From contig VZRG01000160.1 of the NCBI GenBank assembly GCA_013397435.1, positions 706,008-770,007 on the forward strand: 64,000 nucleotides of DNA, read 5' to 3'. Positions 1-12,625 of this stretch are shown piece after piece (within the stretch, counting starts at the first letter, position 1; each line of letters starts with the position of its first letter). The translations under genes and the position numbers were made by a program. The notes below the pieces were generated by a model. The model did no database searches, was not told where the DNA came from, and saw nothing but the letters and a program-made list of their open reading frames with translations. The DNA is from Erythrocercus mccallii (taxonomy: Eukaryota; Chordata; Aves; Passeriformes; Dicruridae).

Positions 1-1611
1 TAATTTTTTTAATCCAAAATTCACATATTGCCATTGTAAGTGCAGAAAATTTCAATAAATATCCTGCTGAATGTACCCCCTTTGTTCCAGATTTTCTGTT
101 AGCTGTCTGTCTTAAGACATTCTTCCTGCAGAAAGGGTGTCAGACCTTTCAGGCCCAGCAGTGAAACTGCACAGATCAATGATGGTCTAAACATGGAGTA
201 CAAGACCAGTATAAAACAGTCCCTATGCTAAAGAAAACTTGAGAAAAGCAGAAGTGAACCTTAACAATGAATCATATCAATATTATTAAGTATTAAACTG
301 ATTTGTTCAATTTGCTATATTCCCAAAATTTAAATCTGCACATGAAGATCAATGCTGTATCTATGTTCTTAAAGGTTAAAGACTTATAAAATAAATCTTT
401 GAGTTGAGGATAAAAAAGTAAATTTTGCTCAAGGAAATACCCCAAAGCAATAGGATTTCAGATTACTCACATAAATGAATTTCTGCCAACCTACTCTGAT
501 ATTTAGAAAAATTAGCTCATATTTAAAATATTATGCAATTGCAACTGATGTTTGTTACAGGAAACAGACACAATTCTATAATCTCAAAAGAACTTACATT
601 TACACTGTAACAGCCTGCAGCCCTGCCAGGCTCTCTAAGGCATCATCACTTCTTACAAACACTGGATTAGAATGAGAGACCTCCAACACAAATCTCTGCT
701 GCTGCAGGAGCTATTTTTATACTATAGCAGATTACACAGTTTTGTAGCATTTATTGACAATCCTGGGGTCTAGCAAAGCGTGAAGGACACTGCTAATATG
801 GATGTCTAATGTATAATAGAAAAATTAGTTGCTAATCTCTTCTGGCTTTTAAAGTTCTAAGAACACTCTTGCAAGAGAAGAGGCAAAAAGTGCATATAAC
901 TGCACAATACTTCAACAGAAGCAATTTTGCTGAAGATCCAGCTTACAACATAGAAGCAACAGCAATAAGCCTCATTTTAATATGTTGAGCAAAATATCAC
1001 AAGTCAAAAAATGCAAGAAAAGGATGAAAGAAAAGTAGTTCTGTGGGAAAGATCAATTTATCTGGGTTTCAATGATGCCATTACCTAAAGAGAGTAATAG
1101 CAAAAAAAAAAATCTCCTTTCTAATAAAATTAAATTGATTCCAGAAAAAACCCAAGTACTTAAAGTAACTAGAAGTAGAGATGATCTTGCAGAGATGTCT
1201 AAAAGCCAGAAATGGAATAAAGAAGGGGAATAGGCAACAATCACTCACGGTCTATTCCAGCAGAGAAGTAAAGGTCACACAGGTTGAAAACAAACAAAAA
1301 CCTATTGTTTAGACAGTACATGCTATACCATGAAACAACTTGTGTCTGGTAAAAAAATTCATATAAGTTCATAGAAATGTTTTCGCAATTTCATGGAATA
1401 AAAATATATTAAGGCCTGTGAGGTAATATAACATATACATCAGAGACTCCTGAATCACAAATTAACTATGGCTGGAATTTTTCTTATCCTTTTGTTTTAC
1501 AGGCTTCTCCCAGCATTAACTATTGTTGGGGGGGGGGTGGTAGTTTTTTTGTTTGTTTTTAGTTTTTGTTTTGTTTGTTTGGGTTTTTTTGTTGTCAAAT
1601 AATATAATGCT
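1..1611. other. Anonymous AT-rich DNA
   Basis: There is no exon, RNA gene or recognisable transposon. The small open frames look like chance. Near the right end, 1528-1600 holds a run of ten G followed by T-rich GTTT repeats, which is low-complexity sequence. Confidence 0.6.
1528..1592. repeat. G-run plus T/GTTT low-complexity tract
   Basis: Ten consecutive G residues (1528-1537) are followed by T runs and GTTT units. It lies just before the CR1 relic. Such (GTTT)n tracts recur in this window (18129-18151, 32341-32450). Confidence 0.85.
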
Positions 1612-1880
1612 AAATGGCTCTTAGGACTGGGTGGATGGTGGGGCCCAGGGGGTGCTGGTGAATGCTGCCACATCCAGTTGATGGCCAGTGACCAGTGCGG
1701 TTCTTCAGGGTTCAATACTGGGGCCAGTCCTTTATCAGTTATTTAGAAAAGGGGATTGAAGGCACCCTGAGTCAGTCTGCTGATCAAACCAATTTAGGTG
1801 GGAGTGTTGATCTGCTGGAGAGTAGAAAGGTTCTGCAGAGGGATCTGGACATGCTGGATCAGAGTTGGATTTGGTCCTTA
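1612..1880 (+). mobile_element. CR1 LINE fragment, 3' part of reverse transcriptase
   Basis: The sequence resembles the bird CR1 ORF2 segment just after the catalytic motif. The frame 1695-1892 reads a decayed VLGPVLF-like region, then SADQTNLGGSVDLLESRKVL, which corresponds to the usual FADDTKLGG...DLLEGRKALQRDLDRLD. The two catalytic aspartates are thus changed (ADD to ADQ), and both ends of the element are missing, including the 3' UTR. It is a dead relic in sense orientation on the plus strand. Confidence 0.8.
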
Positions 1881-4800
1881 CATACATTTTAGTGTATGAT
1901 GCTGAAGTCATGTTCTCAGATAAATTATTTTTCTCAGAAGCAGGTGGAATGTAACATCTACAGAATATGAGATTATCTTGTTAAAATGTTGATTTAAACC
2001 CAAATTGATGTTTTATCTCATGCAAGCAAGCATTAAAAACTAGTTACATGAAGAATCTCTCAAATGTTCTGTTGTTATGGAGTAACCCAACTTGCAGAAC
2101 AAAGCTATGTGAAGATAAATTTAACTGCAGAGAAGAGCCCACTCAACTTCTGAATTCATGCAAATCCTGTATATCACTGTTTGAAAACTCTGGCTTAACT
2201 AATGAGCAAATTATGATTTATGTGAAAGGATGTGGAACAGATGAACAATTTTTAAGATCTATAGAAGGTCTGAAATTCAGTGACTTGAATCACAAAAACT
2301 TTTCCTTTTAAAATGAGACAGAAAATTAATCTTTCATCTTCACAGAGCACTAGTTCCAGACCAAACTCAGACTCTTTCAAACAGATCATTTAATTGCAAG
2401 CTTAATAGTGAACTTTCTGCCTTCTTCCAATTCATAGCCTTCTTGCAGAGATCACTGGACTTTCATATCATGAAGTTTATGTCTTGGATTTAGACAGACA
2501 TACTATATTTCATGTAGTCAAGTTGATCAAATACTAACAAGACAAGACGTGATCTTTTTTAACTTAGGAGAAAAAAGAAATGGATTTAGCAAAACAAAAA
2601 CAATGACCACATAATAAAATTATGACAGATGAATTTTAGTATTCAGCCTACTGTGAATGAGGCTCTCATCATGGTTAGTGACAAATCCACAAAAGAATTT
2701 AAGATTCCAGAGGGAAAACTGGGAAGTGAAAGTAGTGACAGTGATTCATTACCATACTCAGAGGATGGCAGATGTTTCTGTCCTGCTTTTGTAGTGAAAT
2801 AGCTCCATGGTAGGAATCATAACTAATGATGCCTCACTTTAGAAGCTCTTTTGATAGCACTAGGATCTGGACCAATGTGTTTGACCTCCTGCCTCCCAGG
2901 ACCAACTTACTGGGAAATTCCAGTCAGCAACAATGTTTGCATTTAGTACACATCATTTGAAAGAAAAAAAAGGTCAAAGTACTCAAGAAAATGAGGTGAC
3001 ATAGATAAAGGAAGAGGAACAGGGAATCATAATGGAGGGAGCATCTGCCCTGCAGATCAATGTGAAGAACGTTTTATGGCAGTTTTGTGTTCTCAGCTGT
3101 TCTAACAAGCTGGGTCAAGATATCTCAGTAGGATATTGGTACAGTCCATTCTGAAGAGTGTTATTCTCTCTCTGCACTGTCTGAAACCAAAAAGCCTGTT
3201 TAGGCTGTATAGCATGCTCAAAATGAGGCATTACAGATGGTTATGATGTGGAAGCCCCTCTGTAGACACAAATGTTGCAATAACTTGGAGAGCAGTGCTT
3301 GAATTCCTCCTCAAATTTAAATGTTTTTTGCTGTTCTGCTTTAGTGACCTGCCTGGTAGGTTGCGTCTTGCCAGGCATGGCATTGACTTTCTAACTTTAT
3401 TATTTAATTTTTATTATTTTTTTAATCAATTCAAAGACAAAGGCAATAGTAGATATTAACACAGCAAGAAATTATTCCAGAGCTGGAGTTATCAGTTTGG
3501 AAAAAGAGATAGTAAAGGGAAACAAACAGCCAGTGATGTTTGATGATCTCAAGATGGCCACCAGCTCATTAAATGGACTGTTCACTAGACACATCCTACA
3601 TTATAAACACATTTTGTTAATTGAAAACCACATTTTAAATCTGTTGAGTTACTCTTGAGCTGTTTCATCCAAGTTCATATTCACTCAGGCAAATGAGTAT
3701 GCTTCCAAATTAATCTCCAAATTTCCATTAGTCTGTCACAAATCAGGAAAGCAAATGATCTGAAGAAGTTAAATGAAACATTCTTCATGAGTGCTGATAT
3801 TAAGAGGTCACAAAGCACTACTCTCTGGAATATTTAGTGTTCAAGTGAGCCTTATGGCTGAGTAATAAAAACATCTTGGCTATTTGACGTCATGTCAAGG
3901 TTCCAAAAATCTTGAACTGTTGTTTTTAACGCCCTGATGGGTTTGAAGCATTCTGTAGCTAAAGTACATTTTAGAAAACTCTCAGACTGAACAAACAGGA
4001 GATGCTACAGGTTTCTTATTTCTGTGTTAAAATATCTAGATGCAAAAGGCACATAAGAATTAATAAGCATGCAGCATTAAATAGTAACTAATAGTATGCA
4101 TGAAGCCTATCACATTTAAATAAGTATTAATAAAAATCAATACTTTATGAAAAATAAGGTGAGGTTACCAAATAAGTGAAGGAACAGGGAAGAGTATGTG
4201 TGTGTATTTGTATGTACACACACATAAAAAAATAAATACATACACACATGTACACAGATAGATAATTAATAATAGATAACATGGTAGACTGACAAATAAA
4301 AAATATTTTAATACAGTCAAATATAAAGTGGTGTCTTTGGAAGTAAATTTTATAGATAATAAACATGTGTGATAAGAGAATCTGGAGAAACTGTGACTCA
4401 GGAGAAAGAAAAAGATATAAAGGAATCATTTATTACTGATTCTCAGCAGACTTTTCAAGTTAGTAGTCTGGCAAGAGAAAATAATGTACGTCCCTGATAT
4501 ATAAAAGGAAAAAAAACCCCAAACCACCAAAAAAGACCTGGTATCAATATTTGGAATTGGTAACTCTACTATGAGTTCATCACATCCACTTTTGAGATCT
4601 GCAGACTGTGAGTAAGCTTTAAGAATGTGAGGCTTAAAGGAATGAAGGAGCTTAGTTTGGTGCAAAAATGTTAAAGTTTGGCATTGTAAGTCATTGAGCA
4701 TTTACATTTAAAAAAAACAAACCTATAGAGAGCAAGTTTTCATTTGTGCAGAATAAAAGTATAAGAAGATAAGCTGTACTGGAATTAAACAACCCTGGCA

Positions 4801-7800
4801 ATGAAATAAAATATAGCTTGCAAATAGCAAAAAAATACAATTCAAAATTGAAAGTGGTTACAAGGGTGTGCAGAGAAGGAAAGCCTTTTCCACAGGGTCC
4901 TGACTCCCCAGGCCTCCCTTTAGTTCAGGGCTCCTGCACACAATTCCCTTGGGTCCCAGTGGGACCAGCTCTTTATGAGAAGGAGAACAAACCAAATTGA
5001 GAGAAAGAACATCATATTTGTGCTCCCTCTCCCCCCGCCATCTTCTCATTATTCCTCCTGCAGACTGGTATGCAGCACTTACCTGCTGCCCTTCTGGTGC
5101 TCCTGCCCAGCTTCCCAGCCCTGCTCTTCTGCAGGCAGCCATGAGCTCTGCCTGGGCATCCCTCATCCATGACCACCCATAAGCTGCTTTTTTACACAGC
5201 AGCTTATTGAAGGGTATGTAACGGTAGATACCCATTTAATTATGGGTAATCTGGGATGAGATCTTTCTTATCTGGCAGATCAGCTCATTGCTCTAAACCA
5301 GCAGAATGCTTTTGCACATAATTGTAGGTGCCACAGTTAGAGAACCATCTATGTCAGGTTTCCCTAACAATGTACCCCTCATTTCTTCAGGTATGCAGTT
5401 GATCCCTGATGCACAAGCTAGCCCTTTCTAAAACTACAGAAAAAACCCAAATCTATGCACAATGCCTATCAATGGTATTTGACAGCAGAATTGCTTGCCC
5501 TCTGAGAGGGTAACAGTTCCCTTGAGAAATAATAAAATTTGTGTTAGTGAGGAATAAACACTTGAGAGAAAGGTCCTTTGATGGGAAGTGGGTTTTGTAG
5601 CTCTAGCACCCTGGCAACATGTGCTCCCAAAAAGAGTTTTAACCTTATTTCATTGGACTGCTTAATGCTCTCAAAACACACATCTGTGTTACTGTAATAA
5701 GTCCATGCCATGATGATACCATGATGATACTGTGCAATTTTGCAGGATTTTGATTTGCAGCTCCTTTTTCTAGTTTTCAACAAAGTCATCACAAATTAAA
5801 GAATTTCTTATTCACAAGGCATGCATGGAAGACATGGATGCCTCTCTCTGGTACAAGGTACCAATGCCACATGGTGGAGCTTATTTATGAATACTGGTGT
5901 CCCTGAAATGGAATGCTGCTTCTGCAGAGTGAATTAAAGGTGTGTGAAACACTACATATTTCGTCTGTAGTACTGGAGATCTCCAAATCCAGATGAGCAT
6001 GGTTACACAGCCTGTAACAAACAGCATCTGGCCTGTGCTAATTCTTCAGCCATGCCTAGGGGCATTTGAGCACATTGTTGACTGGCTTAGGGCAAAAATA
6101 TATCAGAGACAATTTTCACAAATTTACCTTAAGGGCAATAATAACACAAGTCCCAACCATTTCCTAGTATAGTTTAACTTACTTGTATCGGAGTGATGAA
6201 AAGGTCTTCACTAGAGAAACACCTTGGTTTATAAAGGGTTCTCTCTAATCAATTTTTCAAGGTGATTGAATGTGGCCACTATGGAAGACAGAACCATATC
6301 AGACTCTTCACTGTGTGATACAGTAGTCCCAGGCTCTCGTGCTGACCACTCAGAAGGACAAAGTGAACTTTCCAGAGCTCTAACAGGAGGACATGAGTAA
6401 TCAATTTGTTGTGGGTATCCATTCATAAATAAGAACACATTGACGACAGGACCAGTAGAAGCTTTGGGACATGACAAATATAGTGTAATTCTCTTGAAGG
6501 ACCACGAATAAGAAATTACTCCTCTCCCTGCAGAAATTATTAAGCAGGGTCTGAAGTTGAGTGTGTAACTCATACAGACCTGTTTATCATCATATATCAT
6601 TCCAAACCAAACAATATTATGACAATGGGTAGCTTTTTTAATATACATAAATCTAAGAATGATGCCCATATTCTCTTCTCCCTGAGGCACAGAGAGGTTT
6701 AGATCATCATCTTTCTTTTTCAGTTGCTGCATGTGACAGCACACAAGTACCTGAATTTTTATTAATTAAAAGTCATCACATTTGTGTGCCTGTGCAAGAG
6801 AATAACTAGCCAGCAGTGCAACACCAGCCCAAACAGCCTGTGACATTGCCTCAGTGCTCATTCCCACAGGTTGTTCTGACTCAAGCCTGTCTATAACAGA
6901 TGAGCACAGTGGAGTGTCCCCTGTTAACAATGGCTTGGGCAGGGGGTAGAGCTATTCACAGGCAGGGAAAAGCAGTGGGAAGGAAAGAAAAGTGCTGATG
7001 ACTGCAAATCTGGTATTTCATGGAGATTTGATCACAAAGCTGTGTTGACTGCTATGAATTAACTGTCACTTTTTGAGATCTAATCTGACACAAAGAACAG
7101 CTTCATTTCCCCAGGCAGTGAACGTATCTGCCTTATTACAAAGATGGCTTTTATGAAAGGTTGCATAGAAGTTGCTAAATACACCACTGACATATCAACA
7201 TTAGCTCAACATGCACAAAGATGCTAAATACTCCACTGCTATAACAACACTAGCTTAATATGACCAAAGTGCTTGCCATATAGCAAGCATGCCTTGAGTA
7301 ATGTGATATACTTTAACTGTCAGAGAGAGAGATTAGCACAGGATGGGAAAAGCAGATGCAAGTAGGTTAGAACAAGGTACAAGGTGGTAGAAAGAGCAGG
7401 TGGATTCTTTAAAGGGGGAACACACAAAAATGGCAGCAGCAATGGGCAGAAAAAGACATAACTTTCCTGGAATTCTGCCTGTGCCAGTCACAGTAATTAT
7501 ATGGCAGAACTAACCTGCCAGCAGCAAAGTTTGTTTTCTGTGCAACAGCCAGGCTGTTATACATAATTAGCAAGCAGATGGCTAGAGCCCCACAGGGACC
7601 ATAGTTTGTGATGACTTTTGCACTCCACTGCTTGTGCCATAACATTCTTTTTAAAATAGTACATGTGCCAGGTCTGGATAATGGTTTAACAGATGCCTCA
7701 TCTTGGCTTCAGGACAGCAGATACAGGAATGTTTCTCTGAGAGACAGGAAGGAGATGTGTGTGAAGCTATAGATATTCCAGTATGTACATCCTTGCACGG

Positions 7801-9080
7801 TATATATATGCTCCTTAAGCCCTGAGAATGCCAGGGATAGAAAGATTCAACATGGGTATTCAAGATGCAGAAGTTGCAGAAGACTGAGAACTCATCTCTT
7901 CCCATTAGACCCCAACACTTTTTGGCTAATCTTGGGCAGAGAACTGACTGGTTTGCTCAGTTTTGTGTACTGAAGGCTTTGAATCTGAGATCTAGAGGCC
8001 AGATGCTATTTTAGAAAATGCTGGAAGGCTGAAGAGGCATGGGAACAAGATACCATAGTTACATGGGCTCTCTTACAGAAATGTGAAAGGTCCTCAATTA
8101 AAAATGTTGTTAAAAACATCCTATGTCTAATATTATTTTTTATATTTCAGAATATTTTGTATTTATCAACTACAGTAGTCCTCAAGAATAAAATGGTCAG
8201 AGAATTAAATAGGTAAGAATGAAATGAAAAAGAACAGTTATTCAAGAGGTTTTGGATATGCTTAGAAACAATATTTTTGCAAAACTGGTTGTGGTCTGTC
8301 ATATAAACTCTTTTTACAAGTCAGTGTTAACCTGACCCCTGTGTGTAAGCCAATAGGTTCAGTCCACTTAGCTGTCTGTATCCTTAACAGACTGCTCTGA
8401 CTTTGCTTTTCCTCACTAGTTTCTGCTGAAACCTTCAGTAACTTTGTCCTCTTTTCTTTCCAGCTGTATTTTACCTTCATCTCATTTATCTCCAGAAGTT
8501 TCATCTTTCTGTGTTCCCCACGTTGGTCAAAGCTTTGAGATATAACCGCCTCATCCTTTCCTTAAAGTGAATACACCTAGTGTCTAAGTGAGTTGGGTAA
8601 CAGCACAAATTACAACAAAATAACTATGAAAATTGATGAGATTTCAATATTCTGGGCAGGAAATTAAAATATGAGACTATACCTTTTTAAGGTCCTTCTT
8701 TCTAGCTTTGATCTTTTTCTATTAATTTTGAGTAATTTTATACTTGTAACAAACTGTACCAACTTACCTGCATCACCAGGAAATGTCTTACCTGACAATG
8801 CCTTTTCACCCAGCTCTGTTCAGAGTTTCCATCCCACTTCCTGCCCCCTCACCTCAGTAACATACCTCCAAATGCTCAGTATTGATGTCTGAGAGGGAGC
8901 ACTCCTCTAATTCTCAACTAAGGGTACAGGCATTGGCCAATTTTCCAGGCAAGGACACCCTCCCTACATCCCTTAGCTCTCCAACCTTTACATCCCTCAA
9001 TATTATCATGTATGCCCCTCTTTCAGATCTCACATTCTATTTTCAGTTTGCAGCCCTTTCCCATGCCGTCACCCTCAATT
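1881..9080. other. Anonymous intergenic DNA
   Basis: No supported gene was found in this 7.2 kb. It holds a TG/CA-rich simple stretch around 4196-4260, a GC-richer patch at about 4880-5200 with open frames on both strands, and a 171-codon minus-strand frame at 6229-6744 that I could not match to any family. Neither frame has convincing splice or family evidence. If bird synteny matches mammals, TPO could lie on this side of SNTG2, but I saw no peroxidase exon here. Confidence 0.5.
4196..4260. repeat. TG/CA-rich simple repeat with palindromic character
   Basis: GTGTGTGTGTATTTGTATGTACACACACAT is followed by a second ACATACACACATGTACAC stretch. The alternating purine-pyrimidine halves are partly self-complementary, as in decayed (TG)n microsatellites. 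Confidence 0.8.
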
Positions 9081-9084
9081 TGCT

Positions 9085-9117
9085 CTCCCTCCCTCCCTCC
9101 CTCCCTCCCTCCCTCCT
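9085..9117 (+). repeat. (CCCT)n microsatellite
   Basis: About eight uninterrupted CCCT units form a homopyrimidine strand. It lies 46 bp to the left of the first solo LTR in the cluster. Confidence 0.95.
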
Positions 9118-9162
9118 TTTGCTTAATATTCTTTGTCCTTACCCTGGTTCTTCTGTTGTGGG

Positions 9163-9870
9163 TGTTATAGATGAACTTACGATGTAATTCATGTTATGAA
9201 TAGTTATGTTATTTTTGAGAATTATGTTCAGTTTGATTATAAGACATGTAGCTGTTTTGTACAAGTTTTCTTTTCTGCAAACCACAGCAAGCTCTGCAAG
9301 TTGATTCAGACGCGGACTAGATAAGAAGCTATCAGTAAAGAACTGGTAAGACAGGTTACACCCACCCGTCCAGAGCCATGTGTGAATGGCCTACGCTGGA
9401 AAGAGACAATAGACCAGAAATACCTTGATGGTCCACAGTTGCAGCAGAAGGCTGGGCTATTATTCGTATTGTCCAGTTCCAAGCACAGCTATCAACCACA
9501 AAAGAAAGACTCTGGCCAGTATTGGATACACCCTGGCCGGTGTCTCCGCTTCTTTGTCTCAATACAAGATGACTTCACCAGAGACAGAAGAATCTCATTT
9601 CTCCATTGTATATCATAGTCTCAGGCTACGAAAAACAGTATAAGGTTCCCTCAAAAACCACATGGACTCGTGGACATGGAGACTCTGCCGCTTTTTGAGC
9701 AGGTCTCACTCACACCAGGCACCGCCTCCCGGGCCGGTACCTAGGGGTATTGGGGATCGTTGGCTCATTTTATCCATTTTTCCAAATTTTCCGAATTTTG
9801 TAAATATTTGTAAATAAACTTTTTCGATTTTTTAATTAAAAATCGGATTGGCGATTTTTCATTTATAACA
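9163..9870 (+). mobile_element. Solo LTR A of the TGTTATA/TATAACA family
   Basis: The 708-bp element starts TGTTATAGATGAACTTACGA and ends GATTTTTCATTTATAACA. It is flanked by a 4-bp target duplication, TGGG. It carries a degenerate TATA region near 9637 and AATAAA at 9812-9817, followed by a U5-like end containing AATCGGATTGGCGATTTTTC. No internal retroviral sequence is attached. It is closest in sequence to LTR B. Matching ends, TATA, poly(A) signal and target duplication identify a recombined solo LTR; the 4-bp duplication points to a gammaretrovirus-like (class I) parent. Confidence 0.88.
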
Positions 9871-9895
9871 TGGGTCTCTTTTAATTGTCACTTAA

Positions 9896-10640
9896 TGTTT
9901 TGGTTTGAAAGACAGGTATCTGCTGAGGGGCAGGGCCTCCTTAGGAAATGTAGAATTCAAATCCCCTCCCTCCAAATTATTATAATTTAGGAAATTAAAA
10001 GGGGCTTTCAGGCAGAGTAATGGGGATAGGGATAACTGTTCTTTACTAGTATTTATAACAATGCAAGCAAACAACAACAATTGCAGCAATACTACTAAAG
10101 AGAACTAGGCAAAACCTTGAGAGGCTTTGTTTTCACAAAGCTTGGGGCAGTCTGATCTCGCTCGAGAGCACCAGGCTGGAACAGTGGAAAAAGGTCCTGG
10201 GCTGGTGGGTGAGACCGAAGCTCTGTCGGTGTGGCTGGAGCGGCAGGGATGTCCCAGCAGGGAACAAGACCCAGTGCAGCAGAAAAACCTCAGAGCAGTG
10301 CCAAAGAAAAGGCAGTGGGAGGACAGAGTTGTCCCAACAGGGCAGGGGAAGATGAACTCCAAGGGGTCCAGGGCTCAGAAGCCGAAGATGGTAGATTTTT
10401 TTTCTCGGGACCAGAGACAGTGGAGACAAAAGAAATCCTCCTGCAGCAGCAGCAGCCAGACCACTCCTCTCCAATGCCAGGAGCAAGTGACCACCCCCCC
10501 ACCAGTCTCCTTTCCCTGCCAGTCAAGCACCCATAAGCACCCAGCAATTAGTTCCCTAGCAACCCACTGGGAAAAAATTCTACAAAGAGGAAACAAATCC
10601 AACCCCCAACACTTAACTGTTCTCTTGAATTCCATCACAA
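9896..10640 (-). mobile_element. ERV-type LTR-like block, minus strand (limits approximate)
   Basis: On the minus strand the right-hand part reads TATAAATACTAGTAAAGAAC, then CCCATTACTCTGCCTGAAAG, then a GGAGGGAGGGG run, and closes with CTGTCTTTCAAACCAAAACA. I recognise this order from LTRs common in songbird genomes, probably ERV-L related. The GC-rich remainder (10130-10500) is open in several frames on both strands, including a 191-codon plus-strand frame at 10127-10702, but these look like by-products of composition. I could not find matching target duplications, so the outer limit near 10640 is a guess. LTR A lies 25 bp away. Confidence 0.45.
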
Positions 10641-11613
10641 TTTTGTATAGAACAAAGAGGGATTTACATGCTTTTAAATCCTCTGTGCTGGGTAGGCAAT
10701 AAGTATTTCATGCAATGGGAGTTTCACAGATGGCAGAGATACAGAATAAGTACTCTTAAGCTCTTCTTGCTCTACTTTTGATACCATCAAGTAAAGTTCC
10801 CCCTTTGGATGCACAAAAGCTGCACCTGAATCATTAAACAAGCTGCATATGGACAACAAAGTCCAGTTCTCAAAAGAGAAAAAGGAAAACAACCTCTTCT
10901 CTTTGGGTACTTAAAAATTAACCCAGCCATTTCTCTGTCAGGTCCAAAGCTGCTAGCCCCAGTTCATGGGCTGAAGTGCAGACTGAGTACAATTTAGTTT
11001 AATAAAAATGAACTGTGAAGAACAACTTCTTTCATTTGCAAAACCCACTAAGTTTACAACTAACCCAAACCGGTATTAAAAATCATAAGAAAAGAATAAA
11101 TACTTTAAAATATACTTTAAATTTTGCCACTATCTTAACATTTTTTCTGCAGTTAAAAAAACCCTGCTTTTTTTCCCCAATAACTAGGAATTTTCTTCTC
11201 TTTTGAGCTATATACTGCAGAAAGTAATTCAACTCTGTCATTCCAAGCATGAAGTAGAACAAACTACTTGAAATAGTTAATATAATTTAGTGCAAAGCAA
11301 TTACATCTATTGCCATGAAAAGCACAATTTACTACCACGGGGAAGTGAAAGAGTCCAATGTGTCATAGTAAAATGCACTTTAAGCTGCACATAAATTAGA
11401 CCGTCCTCACATCTCTGCATATTTCTTTTTGGAAGCAGACCTCAGGATTACACCTCCCCAGATGACTGCCCTGCCTGCTGGGTTACCAAGGCTTGCACCT
11501 TCATCTGTGCTTACTTTCCCTCTCCAGCAAATCTGCCCCTCCATAGGGGCACAACCTCACTGGGAGGCCAAAAAGTGCTGCCGCTCACAGCAGCCCTGAG
11601 ATAATAAAGGCAG
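10641..11613. other. Anonymous spacer between ERV block and LTR B
   Basis: There is no recognisable gene or element. The sequence is AT-rich with scattered short A and T runs and a GC-richer end at about 11440-11600. Confidence 0.5.
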
Positions 11614-12310
11614 TGTTATAAGTGAGCTTATAGTGTAATTCGTGTTATGATATGTTATGTTATTTTTGTAGTAATATTTAGTTTGATTGTAAGAAATGTA
11701 GCTTTTTGTAAAGGTTTCTTCTCAGCAGAACTTATTAGCTCAGAGATGGTTTAGGTGCGGCTCATTGGCAGTATTGATAAGAAGCAATCACCAGAAACTG
11801 GTTGCAGCTGCCTCTTGGAGAAAAGGTGTGAACAGAAAGAGATCTAAGGACAATAGACAGAAACTAGCTAATGGGTGGCAGCTGTGGAGAGGAGCTGGGC
11901 CATCAGCTTCATTGTCCAGTTCCAAGTACAGCTATCAACAAACAAAAACAGACACTAGCCAAAGCCAGGATCCACCTTGGCCAGCTTTTCAACTACATTG
12001 TATCACCACAGATGACTTCACCAGAAACCGGAGAGCCTCATATTCTCATTGTATATCATAGCATCAGGCTACGAAAAACAGTATAAGACTCCCTCGAAAG
12101 TCGCATGGTTATGTGGATGTGGAGACTGTGTCGCTTTGATACTTGTCCCACGACACCAGGAGCCGATCTCCTGGGCTGGCTCCTCGGGGTTTTGAGGATC
12201 GTTGGCTCAATTTTTCTATTTTCCAAATTTTCCGAAATTTGTAAATATTTGTAAATAATATTTTTGATTTTTCTATTAAAAATCGGATTGGTGATTTTTC
12301 ATTTATAACA
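11614..12310 (+). mobile_element. Solo LTR B of the TGTTATA/TATAACA family
   Basis: The 697-bp element starts TGTTATAAGTGAGCTTATAG and ends TTTTTCATTTATAACA, with the 4-bp target duplication GCAG on both sides. It aligns along its whole length with LTR A: both share GTTATGTTATTTTTG, the CAGATGACTTCACCAGA block and the AAAAATCGGATTGG end. The poly(A) signal is altered to AATAAT. No internal viral sequence remains. Confidence 0.9.
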
Positions 12311-12625
12311 GCAGCTACAATATTGCACTGAAGGGCTTGGGCACATGCGAAGAGAAGATGATGCTTAAGGAGTACACAGCCCCCCAGCTGCCTGCCCTGT
12401 CCCCCTGTCCTTCCTGCCCTGTTGGTGCCCCCAGGCTGGACACTGAACTTGACCTCTGCAGGGGCTGCTGGACTTAAAATGCCAAAATGTCACCCACAAT
12501 GCAGGTAGACACTCTCCTCTGCTGCCTCTCCTCAAGGGGCAGCCCTGTGCAGACATAAGGGACAGGCAGGCACCTAAAAATTTGTCTGATCTAAGAGCCC
12601 ACTTGCTAAAAGAACATTTTCCCCT
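12311..12625. other. Spacer between LTR B and LTR C
   Basis: This 315-bp stretch is GC-richer than the surroundings. I see no gene or repeat in it. It separates two LTRs of the same family in opposite orientations. Confidence 0.5.

Noticed and set aside
1..9080. Exons of TPO, expected next to SNTG2 if synteny holds
   Set aside because: I found no peroxidase-like segment on either strand; the gene probably starts beyond the left edge.
9382..9643. Overlapping small frames repeated in several of the 9-15 kb elements
   Set aside because: They fall inside solo LTRs A, B, D and E and are not conserved as reading frames between copies; the similarity is at the DNA level only.
10127..10702. 191-codon plus-strand open frame
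   Set aside because: The same DNA is open in several frames on both strands, which reflects high GC content. It overlaps a block that looks like an ERV LTR on the opposite strand, and the translated sequence has no domain I recognise.
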